NCBI GenBank assembly: GCA_965140405.1
Contig: OZ223208.1
Location: 1,922,001-1,986,000, forward strand
Direction of reading: 5' to 3'
Length of the DNA: 64,000 bases
From: G963556115 sp963666605
Lineage (GTDB): Bacteria > Planctomycetota > SZUA-567
Of the stretch, positions 7,767 through 16,986 are shown in pieces. The notes beneath the pieces were generated by a model. It saw only the letters and a list, made by a program, of their open reading frames with translations, was not told the origin of the DNA and did no database searches. How positions within the stretch are numbered: position 1 is the first letter of the stretch; each line of letters starts with the position of its first letter. The translations under genes were made by a program, and so were the position numbers.

Positions 7767-10700
7767 ATGTTGACTAACAAAAAAAAAACTTACCTGTGCT
7801 ATAAAATAGCGCGATACATTCACTATACTCTTGTTTTGGGTATAGTGTTCTGCATGTGTAATAATATTGTATACGCTGCAAGTGATCATTTAGATAATAT
7901 ACGTGAAGAAGCGGCTAAGTCTTTTGACCATTATGACTTTGAACAGTATTCAGATCCTACACTCAATAGAGACCTTGATGGGAATGGTTGGCCGGATTTT
8001 TGGGAGAAGATAGTTGATGACCAGAATAAAGATTACCTTGCCAGAGAAATTAGGATTGTTTCTGACCCTACTAGGCCTAGTAGGATACCAGGAGTTCTAG
8101 GAAGTGTTCTTCAAATACCTTTTGATGGAACTGGTGTCGCTCTTCGTACCAAGGTTCCTAGAGAGGTGTCTTCTGATATGGCGTATGAAATAACTACCTT
8201 TGCCAGAACTCTGAGACTAGAAAAAAGCCTTGTACGCTTAAATGCAATCTGGATTAATATTAATAGCGATGGGGAAGAAACTGTTGTCGGTAAAAGTGTT
8301 CTTACTGTTCCTCCAGGGCAGTACGACTGGACTGAGTCTCCTCTTAGTATGAAGGTAAATACTGTACCTCAAAATGCCACTCATCTTATTGTACAGATCG
8401 ATATATATGATAACCCAAGCTTTGTAGGTGCTGATAGAGATGGTGTCGCTTGGTTCGATGATATCACTATTTCATCACGACCTAAAATATATATGCAACC
8501 AACATTTGTTGATTATGCTTTAGAAGGTCTTACTTCTAAAAATCCCAAGCCAATACCCTTTAATATCGAGTTTAGAGGTCTTGTTGATAATGTTCCTGAA
8601 TCAGACGATAAGTTTGTAGGCAATAATAGGAAGTCTTATTATCGCGTAATCAATATCTACGATATAAACGGGCGTCCTCCACTTACTAGGGATGGCAGAC
8701 CACTCAAACTTTCTTTTGAGAGAAAAAAACAGACTGTATCTGGTGCTCTTACTACTTATCCTGAGACCATAAATATAAACTTGCAACGCTTGGGCGTGTA
8801 TTATGTCCATGTAGTTCTATATGGGTATAAAGGAAAACTTCTTACTGAGAGGACACAGGTTGTAGGGTTGTGGATGCCGACTGAAAAGAGAAGCATGGGA
8901 GCAGATGAAGAAGCTCAGGCTGGAGGATTCGGAGTTGTTATAGATCAGGTACCAGATAGCATCTTGTCCCAGGAAGGACTGCTTGCTGACCTTGTTGAAC
9001 GAACTGGGGCAAGGTATGTAAAATCTTCTTTATGGCCAAATTTTTCTGATGGTAGTGATGTTACACCATATTTAAATGCGCTTTCACGTGAATTTACCAT
9101 CATGCGTAGAGCAGGGATAAGAATTACCGCACAGCTAAAACCACCAAAACATACTTTGAGTGGTGGTACTTTATTAGATATAATGAAAGGGCGTCCTAGC
9201 CTTCTTGAAGAATACATTAGTAAAGTTACCAAAAAATTTGATGTACATATTGAGTATTGGCAGTGGGGAAAGGATGGAGATGAGGATTTTTCATATGGAG
9301 TGAATAGAGAAGATATTGCTGGCGCAGCGAATCTTTTGACGGGGCGTACTAGCAGTCCATCTCAATCATATCCGATATCTCTTAAAATTGATAACGTTAT
9401 TCTACCTGACGTTGATGTTGCATACTCAACAACAATGTTTGTTCCTAGTAGTATGAGTATACCCCTGATGTATAAACAACTCGTCAAGCTTGCACCAAGA
9501 TACTTTACCGTGTTCAAGCAAGAGGGAAATTTGTTGTACCCTCCGGCGTGGTTATACGATATGTCTCCAATCCCTGAACCGATTGATGAAACTGAAGTGC
9601 CTCAGCGTAAGCTAGAGGAGTGGCTCTCCATTGAACTTGAACCATGTCCTGCAAAAATACATAATGCTCAAAAAGAACGACTTATGCTTGATAATATGGC
9701 AAAGAAGGCTGTTATGGCCAGAGTTCTGAATCTACCGAGAATATATTTTGATTCTTTGATTGATCCTGAAAAAGGGCTTTGCAGGGTTGATGAGGAAGGT
9801 AACCCTGTTCCTATGCCTGCAATGCTTGGATTGAGGGTTCTTGAAAAACATCTAACCGGAACTCAGTATCTAGGTAGTTTCTATCTAAGAAACCAACATG
9901 GGTATTTTTCAAACTTTGTCTTCGGTAAGCCGAGTGGTAAAGATGCTGTGGCTGTTGTGTGGTTTGATGGTAAAGGTAAAGATGAAGCACCTCTGGACTT
10001 TGGTGGAGGATACCGAATGGAGATGACTGATCTCCAAGGTAATACCAGCCCTGTTCCAGCAAATACTACATTTATCGCTACAAAAACACCAGTAATTATT
10101 ACTGGAATGAGTGCTGCATTTGCTCGGACAAGAATGAGCGTTGATATTCTACGTAACCCTCAGCTACTCATGGAAGCAACCGTTCAGAGGCAGTTCTTGA
10201 CTATAACAAACTTTTTTGACCAGTCAATATCAGGAATGATAGAGTTGGATTATGCTGCTAGAGATGATTTTGAATATGAACAGAATTGGACCGTACAACC
10301 TACTAGAATCAGGTTCAATATTGGAAGACCACAGAATCGAGAACCAAGGAAGTTAGTGATTCCGTTTAGGGTAAGACCGCCTGAGAGCAGTCCTGTTGAT
10401 TATGGTAAAGATATTGGTGAAAAACTTGTGAGCTTGAAGGTTGACCTTATGGGAGATCGTCCTGAGAACTTGAGGCTGATCAGGCAGACCAATATGACAG
10501 GAGATATTCACGGGACATTGAGAAGACTGACAAGTGTAGATGATCCAAATATTGATATTATTCAAATGAAGCTTAGATGGATACCGCCTAAGGGTCAGAA
10601 TAGGAAGGCTGAGATACTGCTAAGACCTTACTACAGAAAAGGTAACAGCCTTGAAACCTTGATGCCAACCGTTAGTGTGCCTGCTTATGAAGCAGATGAT

Positions 10701-10844
10701 TATGATACCCCAGCGGTCTCAATCGAATATTCAATACCAAAATATGGTGGTTTGGAGGATACTTGGATAGGTTATAGGCAGGAAGATGGCTCGAGATTCT
10801 ATAATTATAATATCTCGAAACTTATAGGTGAGGTCGCAGAGTAA
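7767..10844 (+). CDS. Large secreted protein of unknown function with a glycosidase-like central region
   Basis: The product has 1025 residues with a signal peptide ending near residue 37 (IVYA-A). Residues 40-235 look like a beta-sandwich opening with a 'DLDGNGWPDFW' segment that I associate with large secreted planctomycete proteins. Residues about 390-620 (GFGVVIDQVPDSIL, then ARYVKSSLWPNF, then HIEYWQWGKDGDEDF) read like a (beta/alpha)8 barrel of the glycoside-hydrolase kind, but I cannot assign catalytic residues with confidence. The C-terminal third is beta-rich. A role in handling surface or extracellular polysaccharide is conceivable but not shown. No good ribosome site precedes the ATG, and no alternative start lies before the signal peptide. 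Confidence 0.85.
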   Translation: MLTNKKKTYLCYKIARYIHYTLVLGIVFCMCNNIVYAASDHLDNIREEAAKSFDHYDFEQYSDPTLNRDLDGNGWPDFWEKIVDDQNKDYLAREIRIVSDPTRPSRIPGVLGSVLQIPFDGTGVALRTKVPREVSSDMAYEITTFARTLRLEKSLVRLNAIWININSDGEETVVGKSVLTVPPGQYDWTESPLSMKVNTVPQNATHLIVQIDIYDNPSFVGADRDGVAWFDDITISSRPKIYMQPTFVDYALEGLTSKNPKPIPFNIEFRGLVDNVPESDDKFVGNNRKSYYRVINIYDINGRPPLTRDGRPLKLSFERKKQTVSGALTTYPETININLQRLGVYYVHVVLYGYKGKLLTERTQVVGLWMPTEKRSMGADEEAQAGGFGVVIDQVPDSILSQEGLLADLVERTGARYVKSSLWPNFSDGSDVTPYLNALSREFTIMRRAGIRITAQLKPPKHTLSGGTLLDIMKGRPSLLEEYISKVTKKFDVHIEYWQWGKDGDEDFSYGVNREDIAGAANLLTGRTSSPSQSYPISLKIDNVILPDVDVAYSTTMFVPSSMSIPLMYKQLVKLAPRYFTVFKQEGNLLYPPAWLYDMSPIPEPIDETEVPQRKLEEWLSIELEPCPAKIHNAQKERLMLDNMAKKAVMARVLNLPRIYFDSLIDPEKGLCRVDEEGNPVPMPAMLGLRVLEKHLTGTQYLGSFYLRNQHGYFSNFVFGKPSGKDAVAVVWFDGKGKDEAPLDFGGGYRMEMTDLQGNTSPVPANTTFIATKTPVIITGMSAAFARTRMSVDILRNPQLLMEATVQRQFLTITNFFDQSISGMIELDYAARDDFEYEQNWTVQPTRIRFNIGRPQNREPRKLVIPFRVRPPESSPVDYGKDIGEKLVSLKVDLMGDRPENLRLIRQTNMTGDIHGTLRRLTSVDDPNIDIIQMKLRWIPPKGQNRKAEILLRPYYRKGNSLETLMPTVSVPAYEADDYDTPAVSIEYSIPKYGGLEDTWIGYRQEDGSRFYNYNISKLIGEVAE

Positions 10845-10869
10845 GTAAGTCTTAGAATGTGGAGTTTTT

Positions 10870-12561
10870 GTGGTTAATAAATTTTTAAAATACTTGATGT
10901 ATCTCTCAGTGAAAAAAAGGCTCGGGCAGTTTGAGGTAGCAATAACAAACCCTAAGTACGCGCAGACTGAAAGACTAAAGACTATAGTATCACGAAACAT
11001 GTTGACGCAGTTTGGTAAAATAAATTCATTTAGTAGTATTAAATCTATTGATGATTATAAAAAAAGCGTCCCTATACAGAATTACGAAGGTTTCAAGCCA
11101 TATATTGATGCAATGCTAAAAGGTGAAGAAAACGTTCTTGTCTCTGATAATGTTGAGATGTTTGGAGTTACTAGTGGAAGTACCGCTGCTCCAAAATTCA
11201 TACCTATAACGCGTTCATTTATCTTGGAGTACCATAATAGCCATCTTATCTGGATGTATCGTATGGTAGAGGCGAGGAGTTCAGGAGTTGTCGGAGGCAT
11301 ATTCAGTATGGTTAGTCCTGCTGAAGAAGGACGTACTAGTGGTAATATTCCATATGGTGCAACAAGTGGAAAACAGTATAGAGATCAGTCTATTCCAATT
11401 CGTGCTCTTCACCCTGTTCCTTACTCAGTGTTTCTTACTAGTGAGCCTACTACAAAGTATCACTTAGCCCTTATATTTGCAATGAGATCTGATATAAGGG
11501 TAGTCAATAGTGTCAACCCGTCAACTCTAATAATGCTTGCAGATATCCTCGCTAAAAATGGTGAGGAGTTGATCGATGATCTACAAAGAGGCCAACTAAA
11601 CAATGCTCCTTTGCTTTCAGAAAATGAAAAAAGTGAATTCAGTAAATTACTAAAGCCTTCCCCAGAGCGAGCAAGAAAACTTCGTGAGATATTGGCAACT
11701 GACGGTGTGCTTACACCCAAGTCTGTATGGCCAAATCTATGTGCGATCAATACGTGGCAGGGTGGTAATGCCCCGTTTTATCTTAAAAAGGTTGCTCCTC
11801 TTTGGGGAGAAGCCTCCCAAAGGTGTTTAGGGCTTAGAGCTACGGAAGGTATATTCTCGATCCCATTAGATGACTTTACTTCTTCTGCAGTACTGGCTGT
11901 AAATGGACACTTTATGGAGTTTGTAGAAGAGAGTGAAGACTTGAAAGAGGACTCTGAGACCTTACTCGCGCATGAGTTGGAGGTTGGTGGGCGTTACCGT
12001 ATGATAATAACCACATCATCTGGTTTATATAGGTATGATCTTGGAGACATTGTAGAGGTAACTAAGATGAGGAAGAATACCCCAGAAGTTTCCTTTCTTC
12101 ATAAGGCTGGTGGGGTACTATCAGTAACTGGTGAGAAGGTTTATGAGGATCAGGTGGTAGAGTCAATGGCAGAAATAACAAGTAAGCTTGATTATGATAT
12201 TAGTGGTTTTTCTGTAACCCTTGAGCTGGGAGATATTGTTCGGTATGTATTAGCAATTGAGCTTGCTGATGAAGTGGCAGAGGTGCATATTAGAGAGCTT
12301 ATTGAACTGTTTGATAGTTCTTTGTCGAATAAAAATATCGAGTATAAAGACAAAAGGAGTAGTGGTAGGCTTGGAGCCCCAGTAATATTGATATTGAGAA
12401 AAAACTCGTATCGCGACTATAGGGACGTTTTGATTAAAAATGGCCGTCCTGATGGACAGATAAAGCCTCCTCATATAATACTTCCTTCAGGTGTTGGGAT
12501 ACAACCGCTATCAGGGTCTTTATTCTTTGATACAGTCAAGGTTTTAAGTAGGGTTGAGTAA
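10870..12561 (+). CDS. GH3 auxin-responsive-promoter family protein (acyl-adenylate-forming)
   Basis: This 563-residue protein belongs to the GH3 branch of adenylate-forming enzymes, which in plants conjugate amino acids to acyl acids. The phosphate-binding loop GVTSGSTAAPKFIP lies at about 100-113. The region GLYRYDLGDIVEV near 385 and a C-terminal domain ending in GLFFDTVKVL-like sequence (here GSLFFDTVKVL) match the family. Bacterial GH3 proteins are widespread, but their substrates are mostly unknown. It starts with GTG at 10870, five bases after GGAG, and only 25 bases after the preceding gene, so both may share one transcript. Confidence 0.85.
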   Translation: MVNKFLKYLMYLSVKKRLGQFEVAITNPKYAQTERLKTIVSRNMLTQFGKINSFSSIKSIDDYKKSVPIQNYEGFKPYIDAMLKGEENVLVSDNVEMFGVTSGSTAAPKFIPITRSFILEYHNSHLIWMYRMVEARSSGVVGGIFSMVSPAEEGRTSGNIPYGATSGKQYRDQSIPIRALHPVPYSVFLTSEPTTKYHLALIFAMRSDIRVVNSVNPSTLIMLADILAKNGEELIDDLQRGQLNNAPLLSENEKSEFSKLLKPSPERARKLREILATDGVLTPKSVWPNLCAINTWQGGNAPFYLKKVAPLWGEASQRCLGLRATEGIFSIPLDDFTSSAVLAVNGHFMEFVEESEDLKEDSETLLAHELEVGGRYRMIITTSSGLYRYDLGDIVEVTKMRKNTPEVSFLHKAGGVLSVTGEKVYEDQVVESMAEITSKLDYDISGFSVTLELGDIVRYVLAIELADEVAEVHIRELIELFDSSLSNKNIEYKDKRSSGRLGAPVILILRKNSYRDYRDVLIKNGRPDGQIKPPHIILPSGVGIQPLSGSLFFDTVKVLSRVE

Positions 12562-12652
12562 GTGCGTGATAATACCTCTTGTTAATATATAGGTAATTAG
12601 TAGAATATATTAATCTTTTTTGTAGAGTTTTCTGAGCAACTTTGCTATATTT

Positions 12653-12678
12653 AAAGAGTCTCTTGTGGGACTTTTTTT
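12653..12678 (+). terminator. Probable terminator after the GH3 gene
   Basis: An eight-pair stem with one G-U pair (12653-12660 with 12669-12676) and an 8-base loop runs into a T7 tract. It lies between the GH3 stop and the next gene's ribosome site. Confidence 0.55.
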
Positions 12679-12716
12679 ATAAAACAACTTCAAATCAATT
12701 TTCTGGAGATATAGAT

Positions 12717-13967
12717 ATGAGTGATGATGTTAATAAGACTTCTGAGGAGACTGCTACTGATAATGCTGGAGAAAGTAATATTCCGGTTGTATCTAAAAAG
12801 AGTAGCGGTGTATTTGGAGTTGGTGGAGTAGGATCATTGGCTATGGTCGGGTTGGTTCTGATAGTTGTATTGACTGTTCTGATTGTGAAGAGTCAGAGTA
12901 AGGAAGATGATGTACTTTCTTTTGCTCCTGCTGATTCATTCTTTGCTCTAGAGGTTGAAAATATTGACGGTGCAGCTGGAATGTTGGCTGCTACTCCAAT
13001 ATGGAAGGGCGATGGTCTCAGTAAAGAAGTAATTATCAGTGAACTTGCTTCTTGGTTTGGTCCAGATGGTGATATTATTCAGAGGTTTGTAGGCAATATC
13101 AATAGTGTGACATTTATAGAGTCATTTGTAGATAGAAAACCTCAAAAGATGCTTGTTATGAAGGTTGGTAACACGTGGGATATTGAGAGTTATTTCAAAA
13201 GAGAGTATAGCAAGGTCTCTACTCCAGTAAAATTTGCACCAAGCATGCGTGGATTGGAGATTACAAGGCCTGATAAAAGTGTGTTTTATCTCAAAAAGCT
13301 AGCTAATTTTGTTATTATTGCAGAGAGTAAGGAGTTACTTATTCGCTCGCTTGCCGCTTATAAAAAAGACCAACTTTCCTTGGCTGAATGCAATATTCAT
13401 TTCGGTGACGGCGATGACGGTATGCCTCGTGTAAGACTGTATGCAGCGATAAATTCATTCTACATCAATTATCCACAAAAACGTGAAATGATTCCACCAA
13501 AAATCTATAATATGATTGCTGGTGATTCTGCTTTTCTATATGAAGCGACAATTAATTCAAACGGGTTTGTTGCTGAAGGAAAGTTTATTAGAAGTGAAGC
13601 AGCAACATATGCTAGTGGTAGTGAGATGCAGCAAAATTCTCAGAGAGGTTTCTTTGGAACTATATTATGGATTATTTTCATAGTAATTTTGATTGTTATT
13701 GCTATTCCAATACTATTTCTCATCTCAACACTGCTTCTGGCTCTTTATTTCTTCCTTATTGCCTGGTGGAAGGGTGAGTTGGTCCCTGTTGATCCCCCAC
13801 TAAAGGACCTGTCTTCACATCTTAAGGAAGATTTGGGTGTAAAAAAGAGTGAGGCTGATCCTGTAAAGAAGGATGAAGTTGTAAAAGAGCCTGATATCCC
13901 TTCAGCCTCAGAGCCAGAAGCTAGTGCTAATCCTAGTGTTGACAGTGATGTAGAGCCTAAGGAGTAG
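12717..13967 (+). CDS. Hypothetical membrane protein with two hydrophobic regions
   Basis: I do not recognise this 416-residue protein. The ATG at 12717 has GGAG eight bases upstream; a longer reading frame from 12642 would cross the upstream terminator and is rejected. A short Ser/Thr/acidic N-terminus precedes a transmembrane helix at about 40-60. A soluble domain of some 230 residues follows (ADSFFALEVENIDGA...), then a strongly hydrophobic stretch near 305-345 that could span the membrane twice. The tail is charged, proline- and glutamate-rich. The topology suggests a periplasmic domain held between membrane anchors. A terminator follows. Confidence 0.75.
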   Translation: MSDDVNKTSEETATDNAGESNIPVVSKKSSGVFGVGGVGSLAMVGLVLIVVLTVLIVKSQSKEDDVLSFAPADSFFALEVENIDGAAGMLAATPIWKGDGLSKEVIISELASWFGPDGDIIQRFVGNINSVTFIESFVDRKPQKMLVMKVGNTWDIESYFKREYSKVSTPVKFAPSMRGLEITRPDKSVFYLKKLANFVIIAESKELLIRSLAAYKKDQLSLAECNIHFGDGDDGMPRVRLYAAINSFYINYPQKREMIPPKIYNMIAGDSAFLYEATINSNGFVAEGKFIRSEAATYASGSEMQQNSQRGFFGTILWIIFIVILIVIAIPILFLISTLLLALYFFLIAWWKGELVPVDPPLKDLSSHLKEDLGVKKSEADPVKKDEVVKEPDIPSASEPEASANPSVDSDVEPKE

Positions 13968-14019
13968 AAAAAAGTTTTCTGGATAGGCTTGCTATTTGCT
14001 GAATATTTAGTATGATAAT

Positions 14020-14055
14020 ATACCCAGTCGTTTGTGACTGGGTATTATTATATTT
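14020..14055 (+). terminator. Hairpin terminator upstream of der
   Basis: A ten-pair stem (14020-14029 with 14036-14045) with loop GTTTGT is followed by the T-rich run TATTATATTT. It ends the preceding membrane-protein gene. Confidence 0.65.
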
Positions 14056-14146
14056 GTGGTTTGTATTATATTTGTAGAGTTAATTTGATCTGCACATTTC
14101 TGATATGATACAAGCAACCACGCTTTTTTGGAGGAAATGTGTAATT

Positions 14147-15493
14147 ATGGCTTTTTTATCTGTAGCTATTGTAGGAAGACCTAATGTCGGAAAATCGACA
14201 TTATTCAACAGGTTGGTAGGGAGTAGAATCGCTATCGAGGCACCTGTAGCGGGTGTGACAAGGGATAGAGTTCTTTATCCATTGACTATCGAAGATAGAA
14301 CGTTTGATCTTATCGATACCGGTGGTATTGGAATTGTTGATAAGCAGAAGCTAGAGAGCTCTGTAGAACTTCAGATCGATGTGGCGATCAATGAAGCATC
14401 TGTTATCTTATTTTTAGTTGATATTCGTGATGGAGTAGTGCCACTTGACATTGAAGTTGCAAGACGACTTAGACGTGTTACAGACAAAGTTATAATGGTT
14501 GCAACCAAGGCTGATACTGATAGAATTGAGACTAATCAACCGAGTTTTCATGAACTTGGTTACGGTGATGTTGTGGCTGTTAGTGCGAAAGAGAACCGTA
14601 ATATTGACGAACTTGAGGAAGCAATTCTAGCGAAACTTCCGGAAGCTGAAGAGGAAGAAGAACCGATAAGTGGTAGAGACTTACTGAAAATAGCCTTTAT
14701 TGGTAGAAGAAATGTTGGTAAGTCTTCAATTGTTAACCAGATATGTGGTGGCGCTAGAGTAATTGTTTCTGATATTCCTGGTACGACACGAGACTCAGTA
14801 GATGTTATTGTTGAACGTGATGGTGAAAAGTTCGTTGCTATCGATACTGCTGGATTGAGACGTCGTGGACAGATGGACGATATGATGGAATTTTACGGTC
14901 ATATGCGTAGTGAAAGAGCTTTAAGAAGAGCGGACGTAATTATCCTCATGGTCGATGCAACTTCGGAAATTAGTAAGGTTGAAAAGCGTATCGGCTCACA
15001 GATTATGGAGAATAAAAAACCATGTCTTCTAGCTCTCAATAAGTGGGACTTGGTAAGGGAAGAGAAGCCTGATATTACTTTGGCTGACTTTCAAGAGTAT
15101 ATATCAGATAACTTACCTGGGATGTACTTCTGTAGAATGGCTGGAATCTCGGCTAAGACTGGTGAAAATGTCTGGAATCTTGTTGCTGCCGCAAGGGAGT
15201 TATTCGAACAGGGAGAAGGTGAGGTTCGTACTGCGCAGGTAAATACAGCTGTAGCAAATGCAATGAGAAAACGTAGACCAAAACCATTTATGGGTAAGAT
15301 TGGTAAGATTTACTACGGTACACAGGTAGGGGTTACACCTCCTACGTTCTTCTTGTTCTGTAATAATCCTCTTGCCTTTGAAGAGAACTACTTGAGGTAT
15401 CTTGAGCACCAACTCCGTGATGAGCTTGGTTTTCCAGAAGTGCCTATCAAGTTGGTCTTAAAATCTCAGAAAGAGGTAGGTCGTTACGAATAG
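14147..15493 (+). CDS. der: Ribosome-associated GTPase Der (EngA)
   Basis: Der is an essential GTPase for assembly of the 50S ribosomal subunit. This 448-residue protein carries two tandem G domains: GRPNVGKS at 10-17 with NTGG-type G3 motif DTGGIG, and a second P-loop GRRNVGKS near 184 with DTAGLRRRG and NKWD. The C-terminal KH-like domain ends in ELGFPEVPIKLVLK. The start MAFLSVAIVG matches the family's usual N-terminus; a reading from 14105 would add 14 unlikely residues. GGAGG lies 12 bases upstream, slightly far. The SDR gene follows after 20 bases. Confidence 0.96.
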   Translation: MAFLSVAIVGRPNVGKSTLFNRLVGSRIAIEAPVAGVTRDRVLYPLTIEDRTFDLIDTGGIGIVDKQKLESSVELQIDVAINEASVILFLVDIRDGVVPLDIEVARRLRRVTDKVIMVATKADTDRIETNQPSFHELGYGDVVAVSAKENRNIDELEEAILAKLPEAEEEEEPISGRDLLKIAFIGRRNVGKSSIVNQICGGARVIVSDIPGTTRDSVDVIVERDGEKFVAIDTAGLRRRGQMDDMMEFYGHMRSERALRRADVIILMVDATSEISKVEKRIGSQIMENKKPCLLALNKWDLVREEKPDITLADFQEYISDNLPGMYFCRMAGISAKTGENVWNLVAAARELFEQGEGEVRTAQVNTAVANAMRKRRPKPFMGKIGKIYYGTQVGVTPPTFFLFCNNPLAFEENYLRYLEHQLRDELGFPEVPIKLVLKSQKEVGRYE

Positions 15494-15513
15494 TATTTTA
15501 TCTGGAGCCTACT

Positions 15514-16266
15514 ATGAAGAGATATCACGAAATCTTTAAAGGGCGCACTGCTCTTATTACTGGTGGTGCTAAGCGTATAGGTAGAGCTATTGCTCTTGAA
15601 CTTGCCAGACTCGGAGCTAATGTTATAATACATTATTCTAAGAGTAAGGATGAGGCTGAAGAGACTGTAAGTAAGATTTGTGAAATTGGTGTCAAGGGCT
15701 TTGCTCTCTCAGGGGATTTGATGGACTTTGAAGAGGCTGAAGGGCTTATTTTAAGAGCTGTTGAATTTATCGGTCCTGTTGATTTTTTGGTTAATAATGC
15801 TTCTAACTACATTGAGTCAACTCTTGAGAATACCACGACGCAAGACCTTTGTGATAGTATGTCGATAAATACTTATTCTCCGTTATTAATATCACGAGCT
15901 TTTGCTAAACAAGGCATAAAATCTGCTATTGTGAATCTTCTCGATACACGTATATATAGCTATGATCGTGAGCATGTTGCATATAGTCTGAGTAAGCGGG
16001 CGCTATTTTCATTGACGAAGATGTTGGCTGTTGAGTATGCACCTTATCTCAGAGTAAATGCTGTTGCACCTGGTATTATTCTGCCTCCCAAAGGCAAGGG
16101 TGTTGAATGGCTTGAGACTTTCAAGCATACTAATCCGCTTGGAAGTTACGGTAGTGTTGAGGATGTCTCAGATGCGGTATTATTCTTGCTTGCAAGTGAA
16201 TTTATTACGGGGGAAGTATTGAGAGTGGATGGTGGTAGGCATCTTAAGAATAATTTTTACGGGTAG
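15514..16266 (+). CDS. Pteridine-reductase-type short-chain dehydrogenase (FolM/PTR1-like)
   Basis: This 250-residue SDR has the cofactor motif TGx3RxG (TGGAKRIG, 16-23), typical of FolM and PTR1 rather than ordinary SDRs. NNAS is at 94-97 and the catalytic pair is Tyr157/Lys161 in YSLSK. The usual catalytic Ser is replaced by Asp144 in NLLD, the hallmark of pteridine reductases. The C-terminal LRVDGGRHL matches the family. FolM and PTR1 reduce dihydropterins or dihydrofolate with NADPH. The gene ends 6 bases before folE, the first enzyme of pterin synthesis, which supports a pterin or folate role. Substrate preference is not shown by the sequence. Confidence 0.82.
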   Translation: MKRYHEIFKGRTALITGGAKRIGRAIALELARLGANVIIHYSKSKDEAEETVSKICEIGVKGFALSGDLMDFEEAEGLILRAVEFIGPVDFLVNNASNYIESTLENTTTQDLCDSMSINTYSPLLISRAFAKQGIKSAIVNLLDTRIYSYDREHVAYSLSKRALFSLTKMLAVEYAPYLRVNAVAPGIILPPKGKGVEWLETFKHTNPLGSYGSVEDVSDAVLFLLASEFITGEVLRVDGGRHLKNNFYG

Positions 16267-16272
16267 ATTGAT

Positions 16273-16842
16273 ATGAATATAACTAGAGTAGAAGAATTAA
16301 TAAAAGAGCTGTTGGTTGAGATTGGAGAGGACCCAGAAAGAGAGGGACTTCTCGATACTCCTAAGCGTGTGGCTAAGTCATTTGAATTTTTGACTGGCGG
16401 CTACAATATGTCAGTAAAAAAAGTTGTAAATGATGCTGTTTTTACCACTAGTAGCGATAACATGATTATCAGCCGTGATATTGAAATTTATAGTATGTGT
16501 GAACATCATATGCTACCATTTTATGGGCGTTGTCATATAGGTTATATTCCAAAGGATAAGCTTCTAGGAGTTAGTAAGCTTTCTCGTATCGTTGACACGT
16601 TTGCAAGACGTCTACAAATTCAGGAAAGGCTTACAAGTCAGATCGCTGATGCTATAATGGATCAAATAAATGCAGATGGAGTGGGAGTTGTTATGGAGTG
16701 TAGGCATCTTTGCATGATGATGCGTGGTGTGCAGAAACAGAATTCGGTAATGACTACTTCTGAAGTACTAGGATCATTTAGAAAGAACTCTAACACACGT
16801 TCCGAGTTTATGGATTTGATTACTCGAAATATAAATCTGTAA
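16273..16842 (+). CDS. folE: GTP cyclohydrolase I
   Basis: FolE converts GTP to 7,8-dihydroneopterin triphosphate, the first step to tetrahydrofolate and related pterins. This 189-residue protein has the zinc ligands Cys76 and His79 in MCEHHMLPFYG and Cys147 in CRHLCMMMRG. The core GVSKLSRIVDTFARRLQIQERLT is split here by none of the usual insertions. The length is normal for the bacterial zinc-dependent type. It lies 6 bases after the SDR gene and is closed by a strong terminator, so der, the SDR and folE probably form one transcript. Confidence 0.96.
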   Translation: MNITRVEELIKELLVEIGEDPEREGLLDTPKRVAKSFEFLTGGYNMSVKKVVNDAVFTTSSDNMIISRDIEIYSMCEHHMLPFYGRCHIGYIPKDKLLGVSKLSRIVDTFARRLQIQERLTSQIADAIMDQINADGVGVVMECRHLCMMMRGVQKQNSVMTTSEVLGSFRKNSNTRSEFMDLITRNINL

Positions 16843-16866
16843 TTTATCGATACTTAATTTGTTTTT

Positions 16867-16898
16867 AAAGCTTATACCTTGTTGGTATAAGCTTTTTT
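16867..16898 (+). terminator. Rho-independent terminator after folE
   Basis: A perfect 12-bp stem (16867-16878 with 16884-16895) with a 5-base loop ends in a run of six T residues at 16893-16898. Confidence 0.9.
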
Positions 16899-16913
16899 AA
16901 TAGTTGTATATGT

Positions 16914-16941
16914 TTGTATTGTTTTGTAGAAATGGTATAAT
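16914..16941 (+). promoter_or_regulatory. Predicted promoter for recC-recB-recD
   Basis: TTGTAT at 16914-16919 and TATAAT at 16936-16941 have a 16-base spacer. Start near 16948 gives a leader of about 39 bases ending in an AGGAA ribosome site. I see no LexA-type site resembling the one before lexA. Confidence 0.55.
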
Positions 16942-16986
16942 TGTCAGGAGTTAGTAACTAGATACTCTGATATATAGGAATACTTT

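Noticed and set aside
12642..12716. Longer N-terminus for the membrane protein starting at 12642
   Set aside because: It would run through the GH3 terminator hairpin and T7 tract; the ATG at 12717 has a good ribosome site.
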